Shown: positions 25,531 to 34,849, counted from the stretch's first letter. The stretch is 64,000 nt of DNA from DATFDN01 sp035685165 (GCA_035685165.1 DASRBI010000010.1:213063-277062); one strand, 5' to 3'. The notes: a model not told the origin generated them from the sequence alone. Made by a program: numbers and translations.

Positions 25531-27359
25531 ATGCCGTCTCCCGCGCGGAGCGGCAGGTCGATGCACGAGGCGTGCGCGCCGCCGCTATGGATGGTGAAGA
25601 TCGGCGGGCGCCCGTGCGGCACCTGCCCGTAATGGTCGCAGTCGCCGCCGCCGATGGCGAGTCGGATGCGGCTGCCTTTGGCGAACCGCCAGGCGGTCGG
25701 CAGCAGCGCGAAGACGAGTTCAGCGGGGACGCCGGGGACGAGCATCGCGGCATCGGCGCGATGGAAGGAGCGGAACGGCCAGCATGCGCGGTAATTGGCC
25801 GGCGGTTCGCTGAGCTTCCGATGCAGCGCGCGCAGCACGCCTTCGGTCACATAGCGCAGCGTGCCGTCCGCCTCTTCCTCGGTGAGATAGACGTGCACGG
25901 CGGCATCCGCCTCGGTCGCGGAAAGCCAGAGCGTGACCACGGCGTGTCCCGCCAGTTCGGCCGCTTGCGGCAACGGTTCGGACCGCCAATGCGGCAGCGC
26001 GGTCTCGGTGCGTCCCCAGTCGGGGTAGTAGGCCCGTGTATCGAACCCGGCGAGCCGTTCGTAGCGCGTCGTCTCGCCGGTGCCGAAGCCGAAATCGACC
26101 GCGTGGCGCGTCTCGCTCGCGCGAGGGGCGGCGGCGCGGAGGCTGGCATCGGAATCGAGATAGAGCCGCGTCGTCTCGCGCACCGGCGGCCACGAAGGCG
26201 CAGCGCGCCATTGCTCGGCGTGGCAGGCGAAGTAGTGGACCCGCGCTTCGTCGCGCAGGCCGGTGTGGCGCTCCATCAGATATTCGTCGAAGAAGCGCAG
26301 GATCGCGCCGTCCAGCGCGAATGCGGGCGATTCCTCGCCCCGCCAGGGCGAGACATTGATGCGCGCGCCGTGATCCCACGGTCCGAGCAGGAGATGGTGG
26401 TCGGGGTTTGGCAGCGTGAGATAGCGCGCGATGGCGCCGTTCATGTAGCCCGCGCCATCCATCCAGCCGGAGACGGAGAACACCGCCACGTCCTCCGGGA
26501 TTCTGTCGGCGTAAGTGCAGGGGCTGAACGCGGCGGGGGTGAAGCCCGGATCGTACGGCAGCGCGTCGTCGCGATAGCGGAACTCGGCGAGGAGCTCCGG
26601 CATCCGGAAATTGCCGCGATGCGCGCGCACCGCTTCGTCGCGCAAGCTGCCGTCCGCGTCCTCGTCCACCGGCTTCGGCCCGGCGAGGTTCGGATCCTTG
26701 AAGTAAGCGAACTGCTCCAACAAGTCGCGGCGGTCGTGATCGAGCGCCATCATCAGCGCGTCGTAATTCACCGCCAGCCGATTGAGCTTCAGGCCGCCGG
26801 GAAAGTAATGATCGGAATAGGTGTCCCACACGGCGAACAGGGGTGCGACCGCGCGTACCGCTTTGTGCCCGGTGCTGGCGAGGAAATCGCTCGCCGCGCC
26901 GCCATAGGAGATGCCGACGCCGCCGATCCGGCCGTCGCACCAGGGCTGGGCGACGATCCAGTCGGCGAGCTCTCGGTAGTCGTCGCGCTCGCGCGGCGAG
27001 CGGAAACTGTCGCGCGTGCCGAAGCTCGCTCCGGTGCCGCGCACATCGGCCGCGACCATCGCATAGCCGCGCGGGACGAACAGGTCGCGGTAGCGCGCGA
27101 CCATCGGCGCGTCCTCGGTGCCGGCGGGCGCGCCGGCGCGCAGCGCGAAGCGGCGGTAGTAGGGTGTGGGCACGAACATCGCCGGCACCCTGCCGCGCGC
27201 GCCCGGCGGGAGGTACACATCGACCGCGAGCCGGCAGCCGTCGCGCATCGTCACATAGTGCGAGCGCGGCGTGCCGGCTGGCCCGGCCGGCGGGCGCGTG
27301 GCGAGATAGGCCGAGGGCGGCGTGCGCCACGCGCTGCTGTCGCGATCGCTGTCGGACAT
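25527..27359 (-). CDS. CocE/NonD family hydrolase (X-Pro dipeptidyl-peptidase-like)
   Basis: A 610-residue alpha/beta hydrolase. The family pattern includes MRDGCRLAVDVYLPPG near 38-53, VAADVRGTGASFGT, and the nucleophile elbow GGVGISYGGAASDF near 146-158 (Ser in GxSYGG). Asp and His of the triad fit DVAVFSVSGWMDG and LLGPWDHG. The C-terminal half is the jelly-roll domain (LYLDSDASLRAA onward). Members cleave X-Pro dipeptides, cocaine-like esters or glutaryl side chains. AAAGGAAAACG ahead of the ATG at 27359 is a good ribosome site. It follows the ABC permease gene by 11 bp. Confidence 0.9.
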   Translation of the reverse strand: MSDSDRDSSAWRTPPSAYLATRPPAGPAGTPRSHYVTMRDGCRLAVDVYLPPGARGRVPAMFVPTPYYRRFALRAGAPAGTEDAPMVARYRDLFVPRGYAMVAADVRGTGASFGTRDSFRSPRERDDYRELADWIVAQPWCDGRIGGVGISYGGAASDFLASTGHKAVRAVAPLFAVWDTYSDHYFPGGLKLNRLAVNYDALMMALDHDRRDLLEQFAYFKDPNLAGPKPVDEDADGSLRDEAVRAHRGNFRMPELLAEFRYRDDALPYDPGFTPAAFSPCTYADRIPEDVAVFSVSGWMDGAGYMNGAIARYLTLPNPDHHLLLGPWDHGARINVSPWRGEESPAFALDGAILRFFDEYLMERHTGLRDEARVHYFACHAEQWRAAPSWPPVRETTRLYLDSDASLRAAAPRASETRHAVDFGFGTGETTRYERLAGFDTRAYYPDWGRTETALPHWRSEPLPQAAELAGHAVVTLWLSATEADAAVHVYLTEEEADGTLRYVTEGVLRALHRKLSEPPANYRACWPFRSFHRADAAMLVPGVPAELVFALLPTAWRFAKGSRIRLAIGGGDCDHYGQVPHGRPPIFTIHSGGAHASCIDLPLRAGDGI

Positions 27360-27370
27360 CGTTTTCCTTT

Positions 27371-28228
27371 CTATGCGGGCCGGTAGCGGCGCGGCACGGC
27401 GACGTTGGCGAGCGCCGTGAGACCGAGCGTGGTGCCCATCAGGACAAACGCCAGCACGCCGGCGAACGGCCAGTTGTTGTTGTTGGAGAACTCCCAGTAC
27501 AGCAGCGGCCCCATCATCTGAAAGCGCGGGCCGCCGAGCAGCAGCGGCGTGGCGAAGGCATTCATGCTGAGGATGAAACAGAGCGCGCCGGCGATCAGCA
27601 CGCCAGGCATCGCGAGCGGCATGATGACGCGCCGGAAGCGCGCGCCGGGTGCAGCGCCCATGCTGGCGGCGGCTTCCTCTAGTCTGGGGTCGATGCCCTC
27701 GAACACGCTTTGCAAGGTCAGGATGGTGAAGGGCAGGTTGATCGAGATGATGCCGAGGATGACCGCGGTTTCGGTGTACATCAGGTCGAGACCCTGTACG
27801 CCGAGGATTGCGCGGCTCGCGATGTCGATCATGCCGCCGCGGGAGAACAGGATCATCCACCCGGCGGTGCGCGTGACTGAGCCGATGAAGAGCGGCAGGA
27901 TCAGCGCCACGACGAAGGCCGATTTCCACCGGCTTTGCGTGCGCGCCAGCCGCCACGCCATCGGCACGCCGATCAGGAGGCAGGCGGCGGTGACGATCGC
28001 GGTGACGCGCACGGTAGTGACGAGAACGCCGAGATAATAGGGATCAGAGAAGAAGCGCGTATAGTTTTGCAGCGTGAGCGCCGCGATCATCAGCTCGGTC
28101 GGGTCGAATTTGTTGAGGCTGTAGCGGGCGAGCAAGGCGAGCGGCGCCAGCAGCATCAGCACGGCGAGGACTGTCGCCGGGGCGAGCAGGGTGGTGGCGG
28201 CGAGCCGGTCTCGGCCTGCTTCGTTCAT
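27371..28228 (-). CDS. ABC transporter permease, polyamine/opine type (PotB-like)
   Basis: A 285-residue permease with about 6 transmembrane segments and the EAA-loop RLEEAAASMGAAPGARFRRVIMPLAMPG near residue 200. It is of the spermidine/putrescine and iron (BPD_transp_1) type. It pairs with the second permease at 30478-31320. The gene follows the binding protein after a hairpin-rich gap of 88 bp. The substrate may be a cationic or peptide-like compound, judging from the hydrolases in the operon. Confidence 0.88.
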   Translation of the reverse strand: MNEAGRDRLAATTLLAPATVLAVLMLLAPLALLARYSLNKFDPTELMIAALTLQNYTRFFSDPYYLGVLVTTVRVTAIVTAACLLIGVPMAWRLARTQSRWKSAFVVALILPLFIGSVTRTAGWMILFSRGGMIDIASRAILGVQGLDLMYTETAVILGIISINLPFTILTLQSVFEGIDPRLEEAAASMGAAPGARFRRVIMPLAMPGVLIAGALCFILSMNAFATPLLLGGPRFQMMGPLLYWEFSNNNNWPFAGVLAFVLMGTTLGLTALANVAVPRRYRPA

Positions 28229-28229
28229 T

Positions 28230-28307
28230 CCGCCACCTCATCCCGCCCCGGAGTTGATCCGCGGCTCTCCGTCCCCGGGGGCGGAGAGGGGCCGCGTGAG
28301 GTGGCGG
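28230..28307 (-). promoter_or_regulatory. Nested intercistronic hairpin
   Basis: Outer arms CCGCCACCTCA (28230-28240) and TGAGGTGGCGG (28297-28307) are perfectly complementary. Inner arms CTCTCCG (28265-28271) and CGGAGAG (28282-28288) form a second stem. It lies between the binding-protein gene and the downstream permease gene, a place where stem-loops often stabilise the upstream mRNA and favour binding-protein production. Confidence 0.55.
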
Positions 28308-28316
28308 GCTGCACGC

Positions 28317-29384
28317 TTACTTCCGCAGAATGTTTTTCAGCCACCAATCGTTCAGCTCCGGCGTCAGCGCAGCCACCTTGGCGTAGTCCGACTGCACGAG
28401 CTTGGCGTTCTCCGGCAGCGCGAGCTGCTGCGCAGTCTTGCCCGTCAGATCCGCATCGTTCACCGTCGGGATATAGCCCATATGCGCGGCGAAGCCCTGC
28501 TGCGCCGACGGTTCCAGGAGCGCGTTCATGTATTTGTACGCCGCTTGCTTGTCGGGCGCGTTCTTCGGCATCACCATGCCGGAGATGTAGATGATCGCGC
28601 CCTCCTCGGGCACCAAACCGGCCACCGGGAAATCGGCATTCTGCCACATTACGGTGCGCGCGAGCCAAACCACGCCGACCTCGATCTCTCCCGACTTGAA
28701 GGCGGGCGCCATGTCGTCAGTTTCGGCATAGACGCGCAGGCCGTTCGCATTGAGCTTCAGCAGGTATTCCTTGGCCTTGTCGAAATCGTCCGGGTTGCCA
28801 CCCACAGCGAGCGCCGCGCCCTGCATAATCCAGGTGCCGGCGGTTGCCAGCATCCCGACCTTGCCCTTCCACTTGGGATCGAGCAGGTCGGTCCAGCTTT
28901 TCGGCGGCGTCTGCACGGTCTTTGGATTGTACGCGATCCCCTGCACGCTGTAGATGTGCGGCACGAACTGATCAGGCATGAACGCGCCATTGTGCAGCAC
29001 GGGAATGACGTGCTTGAGGTTCGGCACCTTGGTCTCGTCGAGCGTTTCCAGAAGACCCGCCGCCGCCATCCGGTAACCGTTCGGCGCGCCGACGCAGGCG
29101 ATGTCGAGCGTGCCGCGCGGCAGCGCCTTCTGCGCGAACACCTGCGCGACGCGCGGGGTTTCGTCGGCAACCGTCTGCACCACCTCGACGCCCTGCTTCT
29201 TCAGGATCGGATCGTCGATGTTCTCGCGCAGGAGCCGCGCATAGTCGCCACCCCAGGTGCCGACAACGCAGCGCTCGTCCGCCCACGCGGCGCGGCCGAG
29301 CAGCGCCGGCGCGGCGAGCGCGGCGGCGCCGCCCAGCACGGTGCGCCGCGACAGGTGCACCGAAACGCCGTTCATCTTGCCCAT
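28317..29384 (-). CDS. ABC transporter substrate-binding protein, PotD-like
   Basis: A 355-residue periplasmic binding protein (type II fold). It has a Tat-style signal (SRRTVLGGAAALAAPALL) cut near AWADERC. The mature part shows VVGTWGGDYARLLRENI, IACVGAPNGYRMAA and the SVQGIAYNP and WTDLLDPKWKGKVG patterns of PotD/iron-binding relatives. I chose the ATG at 29384 because GGGGGA lies just ahead; a second ATG at 29375 overlaps the ATPase stop by ATGA and is possible. It delivers substrate to the permease pair encoded on both sides. Confidence 0.9.
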   Translation of the reverse strand: MGKMNGVSVHLSRRTVLGGAAALAAPALLGRAAWADERCVVGTWGGDYARLLRENIDDPILKKQGVEVVQTVADETPRVAQVFAQKALPRGTLDIACVGAPNGYRMAAAGLLETLDETKVPNLKHVIPVLHNGAFMPDQFVPHIYSVQGIAYNPKTVQTPPKSWTDLLDPKWKGKVGMLATAGTWIMQGAALAVGGNPDDFDKAKEYLLKLNANGLRVYAETDDMAPAFKSGEIEVGVVWLARTVMWQNADFPVAGLVPEEGAIIYISGMVMPKNAPDKQAAYKYMNALLEPSAQQGFAAHMGYIPTVNDADLTGKTAQQLALPENAKLVQSDYAKVAALTPELNDWWLKNILRK

Positions 29385-30481
29385 GTTTGCTGTCCCCCTG
29401 TCATCGCCGGCTCCGCTTCGGCGAGCTGCGCCGCCGGCCGGTCGTCCGCATCGAATACACGTTCCGCCGCAGCACTCCAGATCAGGCTGACGCGCGCGCC
29501 GGCCTCGTGGCGCTCGCCGGCGCCGCGCACGATCAGGTCGGTGCCGTCCTCGAGCCGCACCACGTGCTCCAGCACCGCACCGAGATAGGTGCACAGTCGC
29601 ACCACCCCGCCGGCGCTCCCACCCTTGGCGGCCAGCCGGATGCTCTCGGGGCGCACCGCGAGACACGCCGCGCCCGCACCCGCATAGCGCGCGGCGAGTG
29701 CCACGCGCGCGCCGCCCTCCGTCACCAGCGTGCCCGCGTCGGCCAGACGCCCGCGTATGAGGTTGCTCTGGCCGATGAAGCTCGCCACGAAGGGCGTGGC
29801 GGGCCGCTCGTAAACCTCCTCTTGGCTGCCGACCTGCTCCACTACGCCGTCGCGCATGATGACGAGTCGGTCGGCCATCGCCATCGCCTCGCTCTGGTCG
29901 TGGGTGACGACGATCGAGGTGATGCCGCCCTCACGCTGCAGGATGCGGATCTCACGCGCCATCTCCTGGCGCAGCGCCGCGTCGAGATTGGACAGCGGCT
30001 CGTCGAGCAGCAGCAATCTGGGACGGATCGCGAGCGCGCGGGCGAGTGCGACGCGCTGCTGCTGACCGCCGGAAAGCTGGCGCGGCAGGCGGTCGGCGAA
30101 ACGGTCGAGCTTCACCAGCCGTAGCATCTCGGCCACGCGCTCGTCTGCCGCCGCGCGCGGCACGCGGCGCATCTCCAGGCCGAAGCGGACATTGCGCGCC
30201 ACGCTGAGATGAGGAAACAGCGCATAGCTCTGGAACACGATGCCGATATCGCGCCGGTGCGGCGGCAGGGCGGCGATGCTCGCACCGTCGAGCAGAATGT
30301 CGCCCGAGGAGGCGGAGAGGAACCCGGCGAGCATCCGCAAGGTGGTGGTCTTGCCGCAGCCCGACGGGCCGAGCAGCACGATCATCTCACCCGGTGCGAC
30401 ATCGAGATCGACGCCGCGCACGGCGTAATGCGTGCCGAACTGGCGCGAGAGCGCGCGCAACTGAAGCGCGGCGGCGCTCAT
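29372..30481 (-). CDS. ABC transporter ATP-binding protein, PotA-like
   Basis: A 369-residue ATPase. Walker A GPSGCGKTTTLRMLAG is near 38, the Q-loop FQSYALFPHLSV near 83, signature LSGGQQQRVALARAL near 137 and Walker B LLLLDEPLSNLDAALR near 157. The C-terminal region (about 240-369) is the TOBE_2 regulatory domain. It overlaps the upstream permease gene (ATGA) and the downstream binding-protein gene, so the order is permease, ATPase, binding protein, permease. Confidence 0.92.
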   Translation of the reverse strand: MSAAALQLRALSRQFGTHYAVRGVDLDVAPGEMIVLLGPSGCGKTTTLRMLAGFLSASSGDILLDGASIAALPPHRRDIGIVFQSYALFPHLSVARNVRFGLEMRRVPRAAADERVAEMLRLVKLDRFADRLPRQLSGGQQQRVALARALAIRPRLLLLDEPLSNLDAALRQEMAREIRILQREGGITSIVVTHDQSEAMAMADRLVIMRDGVVEQVGSQEEVYERPATPFVASFIGQSNLIRGRLADAGTLVTEGGARVALAARYAGAGAACLAVRPESIRLAAKGGSAGGVVRLCTYLGAVLEHVVRLEDGTDLIVRGAGERHEAGARVSLIWSAAAERVFDADDRPAAQLAEAEPAMTGGQQTWAR

Positions 30482-31320
30482 CGCACCACCTGTCCGAGCC
30501 GCACGAAGCGGTCGAGCACCAGCAGCAGGAGTGCGATCAGCACCATCTGTGCCACCGCAACCGCCGCGACCAGCGGATCAATATGGTATTCGAGATATTC
30601 GAGGATCGCGACCGGCAGCGTGGTGACGCCGGGTGCCACCAAAAAGAGCGCCATCTCCAGATTGCCGAAGGAGGTGATGAAGGCAAAGAGGCCGGCGGCG
30701 ATGATGCCTTGGCGCATCGCCGGCAGGGTGACGCGCCAGATCACCCGCACGGGCGAGGCGCCGAGGCTGGCGGCGGCTTCCTCGGCGGCGCGGTCGTGGT
30801 TGACGAGGCTCGCCACCGACAGCCGCACCACCCAGGGCATGGTAACGATCAGGTGGGAGAGGATAAGGCCGAGCAGCGAGCCAGTGAGCGGCCAGCCGGT
30901 GCCGATCTCGATCAGCACCAGAAAGAGGTAGATGGCGAGGCCGAGCGCGATACCCGGCACCGTGAGCGGCGCCAGCAGCAGCGTGCTTATGATGCCGGCG
31001 CCCCGGAAACGGTAGCGCGAGAGCGCGATGCCCGCCGGCACGCCGATCAGCAAGCTGCCGATCACCGCGCCGAAGGCGAGCTCCAGGCTGACCAGCACCG
31101 CGCCGCCGAAATTAGGGATGATGGCGGGATACCATGCGAGCGTGTAGCCGCGCGGCGGAAAGAGGATAAGTTTCTCGTCGAACAGGCTGAGATAGAGGGT
31201 GAGCAGCAGGGGCACGAAGATGATGAGCAGGCCGGCGGCGATCAGCGCGAGCACGGCGGCGCGCCCGAGCGCGGCGGCGGGGTCGGCGTGGGGTTGGGAG
31301 ACGACGGCGGTGGCGCTCAA
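30478..31320 (-). CDS. ABC transporter permease, polyamine/opine type (PotC-like)
   Basis: A 280-residue permease with about 6 transmembrane segments. The EAA-loop AAEEAAASLGASPVRVIWRVTLPAMRQG is near residue 180. The N-terminus is a cytoplasmic tail rich in Ala and His. It overlaps the ATPase gene by ATGA. A 75-bp gap with repeat-like sequence separates it from the upstream amidohydrolase gene. Confidence 0.88.
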   Translation of the reverse strand: MSATAVVSQPHADPAAALGRAAVLALIAAGLLIIFVPLLLTLYLSLFDEKLILFPPRGYTLAWYPAIIPNFGGAVLVSLELAFGAVIGSLLIGVPAGIALSRYRFRGAGIISTLLLAPLTVPGIALGLAIYLFLVLIEIGTGWPLTGSLLGLILSHLIVTMPWVVRLSVASLVNHDRAAEEAAASLGASPVRVIWRVTLPAMRQGIIAAGLFAFITSFGNLEMALFLVAPGVTTLPVAILEYLEYHIDPLVAAVAVAQMVLIALLLLVLDRFVRLGQVVR

Positions 31321-31339
31321 GTGTGCCTCCGCGCCATCG

Positions 31340-31395
31340 ATGCGGCGCGGACCCCTCCGCCTGACCCTCTCGCGGAAGCGGAGCGGGAACGCTGC
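31340..31395. repeat. Degenerate copy of the G/C-rich dispersed repeat
   Basis: The stretch ACCCCTCCGCCTGACCCTC and the following GCGGAAGCGGAGCGGGAAC match the CCCCTGACCCcTCCCGCAAGGGGAGGGG-type unit seen near 14684, 34979 and 63355, with several changes. It fills the gap between the first amidohydrolase gene and the ABC permease gene. Confidence 0.4.
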
Positions 31396-32628
31396 CTAGA
31401 GCGCATTTTTTACGAACCGCCCGCCCAGCATGATCGCGGCCAGCCGCTCCCCGCCCCCGGCGAGGACCGAGAGGTCGCGGTAGGGGTCGCCCTCCACCAC
31501 CAGAAGGTCGGCATGCGCGCCGGCGACCAGTTCGCCGAGCTTGCCTTCCTGGCGGAGAATGCGGGCGTTCACGATGGTCGCCGAGCGGATCACGTCGGCG
31601 GCCGGCATCGCCTGGCCGCGGATGGAAAACTCGTTGCATTGATCGCCTTGCAGCGGCCCCAGGAGGTCGGTGCCGAAGCCGATCTCCACGCCCGCCGCGC
31701 GGCAGATTTCCAAGGACTGCAAACCGGCGTGCAGCACGATCTCGTTCTTGGCGAGGCTGTATTTGGACATGCCGAAATCGGCGCCGCGCTGGCGCATGGA
31801 ATCATAGGTGACGAGCGTCGGCACGATGAAGGCGCCGCGCTCGGCCATCAGCCGCGCCGAAGCTGCGTCGATCAGATTGCCGTGCTCGATCGTGCGCACG
31901 CCGGCGCGCACTGCGCGGGTGATCGCCTCGGCGCTGTAGGCGTGGGCGCAGACATAGGTGCCCCAGCGGCGCGCCTCGTCCACCACCGCCTCGATCTCGT
32001 CCTCGCGGAACTGCAGACTCTCCAGCGGATCGAGCTGCGAGGCAACGCCGCCCGAGGCCATGATCTTGATCTGATCGGCACCCTTGCGGAGCTCGTCGCG
32101 GGTGGCGCGGATCACCTCGGGCAGCCCGTCGGCGATGCGCGAGACGAACGACACGCCGGCGCAGCAGGCGCACTCGAAGCGGGTTTGCGTGCGCTTGCGG
32201 AAATCGCCATGCCCGCCGGTTTGGCTGATCGGCGCGCCGGAGATGAAGAGGCGCGGCCCCTCGAACAGGCCCTGCTCGAACGCCGCCTTCAGCCCCCAGT
32301 CGGTGCCGCCGGTATCGCGCAGCGTCGTGAAGCCGCGCATCAGCATCGCCCGCGCCGCAACCGAGCCCTTGGCGGCGAGCAGGGTGAGGGGAATGTCGGA
32401 GAGGGTTTGCAAATTCACCTCGGTGAGCACGAGGTGGATGTGCGCGTCGATCAGGCCGGGCATCAGCGTGCGCCCGCCGAGCTCGATCCGCGTGGCGCTG
32501 CCGGCGCGGATCGGCCGGTCGGCCACTTCCTTCACCAGCCCGTCCTCGACCAGCACGTCGATGCCCTCGCGCAGCGCGTCGGCGCGCGGATCGAGGAAGC
32601 GGCCGCCCGCGAAGAGGAACGACGCCAT
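31396..32628 (-). CDS. Metal-dependent amidohydrolase (prolidase-like)
   Basis: A 410-residue amidohydrolase. The binuclear metal site is clear: HxH in LIDAHIHLVL (64-66), the carboxylated Lys in DQIKIMASGG (near 190), His in YVCAHAYS and TIEHGN, and Asp in IGFGTDLLG. It resembles Xaa-Arg dipeptidase, prolidase-type and imidazolonepropionase members. The unusual CACC cluster (FECACCAG) lies near residue 155. I chose the ATG at 32628; a GTG two codons earlier is the alternative. It stands upstream of the ABC importer genes and probably belongs to the same catabolic unit. Confidence 0.9.
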   Translation of the reverse strand: MASFLFAGGRFLDPRADALREGIDVLVEDGLVKEVADRPIRAGSATRIELGGRTLMPGLIDAHIHLVLTEVNLQTLSDIPLTLLAAKGSVAARAMLMRGFTTLRDTGGTDWGLKAAFEQGLFEGPRLFISGAPISQTGGHGDFRKRTQTRFECACCAGVSFVSRIADGLPEVIRATRDELRKGADQIKIMASGGVASQLDPLESLQFREDEIEAVVDEARRWGTYVCAHAYSAEAITRAVRAGVRTIEHGNLIDAASARLMAERGAFIVPTLVTYDSMRQRGADFGMSKYSLAKNEIVLHAGLQSLEICRAAGVEIGFGTDLLGPLQGDQCNEFSIRGQAMPAADVIRSATIVNARILRQEGKLGELVAGAHADLLVVEGDPYRDLSVLAGGGERLAAIMLGGRFVKNAL

Positions 32629-32694
32629 CCCCACCCCCCTGGTTGCTGGGGGCGGAGGATAGGGGGATCGGGGGAGCGGCGCGACCCCTGGGGC

Positions 32695-33351
32695 TCAGAG
32701 CGGAATGTTGCTCAGATCGCTCAGAATCGTCGCGCCTGCGTCCAGTCCGTACTCCGGCGTGAGCCCGGTCCGGTTCACCCAGAACACCTGGAAGCCGAAG
32801 CACATGGCGCCGAACGCGTCCCATGGGTTGGAGGAGAAGAACGCCATGTCCGAGGCGGGCAGCGCGAAACGGTCCGTCACCAGCCGGTAGACGCGCGGAT
32901 CGGGCTTGTACACGCCGGCCGCCTCGGCGCTGATGTTGGCCTCCAGCAGCCCCGCGATGCCGGCCTGGGTCGCGGCCTCCGCCAACAGCGCGGGATCGCC
33001 GTTCGAGAGGATCACCGGCTTGATGCCCTTGGCCCTGAGCGCCCGCAGCGCCGCCGGCACCTCCGGGTAGGTGTCGAGGCGCCGGAAGCCTTGCAGCAAG
33101 CGGTCGAGCAGGGCGCGGTCGGCAATCTTGTTGCGCGCCGTGACCACCTCCAGCGCCTCGGCGGCCAGATCCCAGAAGCTGCGGCGCGGGGCGCCCGCGA
33201 GCGTGCGGACCCAGGTGTATTCGATGTGCTTGCTGCGCCACTCGCTGCTGATGCGCTGCCAATCGGGGCCGAGCCGGGCGGCTTCGGCGCGCATCGGCGA
33301 GTGCACGTCGAGCAGGGTGCCGTAGGCGTCGAACACCGCGACCTGCACCAT
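32695..33351 (-). CDS. Haloacid dehalogenase, type II (HAD superfamily)
   Basis: A 218-residue HAD hydrolase. The nucleophile Asp8 is in VAVFDAYGTLLDV; Ser118-type motif II is VILSNGDPALL, Lys in GVYKPDPRVY (motif III), and the acidic motif reads FFSSNPWDAFGAM, with Asp in WDAFGA. These are the marks of L-2-haloacid dehalogenases, including the SSNxWD signature. It acts on short 2-halo acids in the family prototype; the natural substrate here is unknown. The start is 4 bp from the guaB stop, suggesting co-transcription. Confidence 0.9.
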   Translation of the reverse strand: MVQVAVFDAYGTLLDVHSPMRAEAARLGPDWQRISSEWRSKHIEYTWVRTLAGAPRRSFWDLAAEALEVVTARNKIADRALLDRLLQGFRRLDTYPEVPAALRALRAKGIKPVILSNGDPALLAEAATQAGIAGLLEANISAEAAGVYKPDPRVYRLVTDRFALPASDMAFFSSNPWDAFGAMCFGFQVFWVNRTGLTPEYGLDAGATILSDLSNIPL

Positions 33352-33355
33352 CTGC

Positions 33356-34849
33356 CTACTCCTGACGGTAGTTCGGCGCCTCGCGCGTGATGGCGACGTC
33401 GTGCACGTGGCTCTCGCGCAGCCCCGCGCCGGTAACGCGCCGGAAGCGGGCATGTTGCTGCAACTCGCCGATGGTGCGGCACCCGGTGTAGCCCATGCCG
33501 GCGCGCAGGCCGCCGACGAGTTGGTGCACCACGGGCGCTACGGGGCCCTTGTAGCCGACCCTTCCCTCCACGCCCTCGGGCACGAGCTTGAGCTGGTCCT
33601 TGATGTCCTGCTGGAAATAGCGGTCGGCCGATCCCCTGGCCATCGCGCCGATGCTGCCCATGCCGCGATAGGATTTGTAGGAGCGGCCCTGATAGAGGAA
33701 CACCTCGCCGGGCGCCTCGTCGGTGCCGGCGAGCAGGCTGCCCATCATTACGCAATCGGCACCCGCCGCGATCGCCTTGGCGATGTCGCCCGAGTTCCGC
33801 ATCCCGCCATCGGCGATCGCCGGCACGCCGCGCTCGCGGCAGGCGGCGGCGCACTCCATGATGGCGGTGAATTGCGGCACGCCGACGCCGGCGACGACGC
33901 GCGTCGTGCAGATGCTGCCCGGACCGATGCCGATCTTCACCGCATCCGCCCCGGCCTCGATCAGCGCTAGCGCGCCCTCGGGCGTGGCGACGTTGCCGGC
34001 CACCACCTGGACGGAATTGGACAAGCTCTTGATCGCCTCCACCGCGTGCAAGACGCCCTGGGAGTGGCCATGCGCGGTATCGACCACGATCACGTCCACC
34101 TCGGCCGCGATCAGCGTCCGCGCCCGCTCGGCGCCCGCTGCGCCGACACCGGTGGCGGCGGCGACCCGCAGCCGGCCCATCGCGTCCTTGTTGGCGAGTG
34201 GATGCTCCTGCGCCTTGTCCATGTCCTTGACGGTGATCAGACCGACGCAGCGATAGGCGTCGTCCACCACGAGCAGCTTTTCGATCCGGTGGCGATGGAG
34301 CAGCCGGCGAGCCTCCTCGGCGCCGACATCGGCGCGCACGGTGACGAGGTTCTCCCGCGTCATCAGCTCATAGACGCGCAGGCCGGGATCGGTCGCGAAA
34401 CGCACGTCGCGATGGGTCAGGATGCCGACCAGGCGGCCGGTGCCGCGCTCCACCACGGGGATGCCGCTGATGCGGTGCGTCGCCATCAGCGCGCGGGCAT
34501 CGGCGAGCGTCTGGTCGGGGTGGATGGTGAGCGGGTTCACCACCATGCCTGATTCGAACTTCTTGACCTGCCGCACCTCGGCGGCCTGGGCCTCCGGCTC
34601 CAAGTTCTTGTGGATCACGCCGATGCCGCCGAGCTGGGCCATGGCGATCGCCATGGCGCTTTCCGTGACCGTATCCATCGCCGCCGCGACGAGCGGAATG
34701 TTCAGCGGAATCTCGCGGGTCAGGCGGGTGCGCGTGTCGGTTTCGCTCGGCAGCACCTGCGAATAGGCGGGCACCAGCAGCACGTCGTCGAAGGCGAGCG
34801 CCTCGTCGATGCGCGAGAGCTGGAGCGGGTCCGGGGTATCGAGTGCCAT
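33356..34849 (-). CDS. guaB: IMP dehydrogenase
   Basis: A 497-residue IMP dehydrogenase, which oxidises IMP to XMP in guanine nucleotide synthesis. Residues 17-30 (ALAFDDVLLVPAYS) and the catalytic loop GIGPGSICTTRVVAGVG, with the active Cys in SICT near residue 312, are diagnostic. Two CBS domains occupy about 100-215 (MVVNPLTIHPD, TRENLVTVRAD). The flap contains GMGSIGAMARGSADRYFQ. Length is normal. The ATG at 34849 opens the conserved N-terminus. A dispersed repeat lies upstream. Confidence 0.97.
   Translation of the reverse strand: MALDTPDPLQLSRIDEALAFDDVLLVPAYSQVLPSETDTRTRLTREIPLNIPLVAAAMDTVTESAMAIAMAQLGGIGVIHKNLEPEAQAAEVRQVKKFESGMVVNPLTIHPDQTLADARALMATHRISGIPVVERGTGRLVGILTHRDVRFATDPGLRVYELMTRENLVTVRADVGAEEARRLLHRHRIEKLLVVDDAYRCVGLITVKDMDKAQEHPLANKDAMGRLRVAAATGVGAAGAERARTLIAAEVDVIVVDTAHGHSQGVLHAVEAIKSLSNSVQVVAGNVATPEGALALIEAGADAVKIGIGPGSICTTRVVAGVGVPQFTAIMECAAACRERGVPAIADGGMRNSGDIAKAIAAGADCVMMGSLLAGTDEAPGEVFLYQGRSYKSYRGMGSIGAMARGSADRYFQQDIKDQLKLVPEGVEGRVGYKGPVAPVVHQLVGGLRAGMGYTGCRTIGELQQHARFRRVTGAGLRESHVHDVAITREAPNYRQE

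Noticed and set aside
30394..33390. Very long open frame (about 1000 codons) on the plus strand
   Set aside because: It is antisense to four well-supported genes and its composition (His, Arg, Asp-rich with no domain pattern) is typical of shadow frames in GC-rich DNA.
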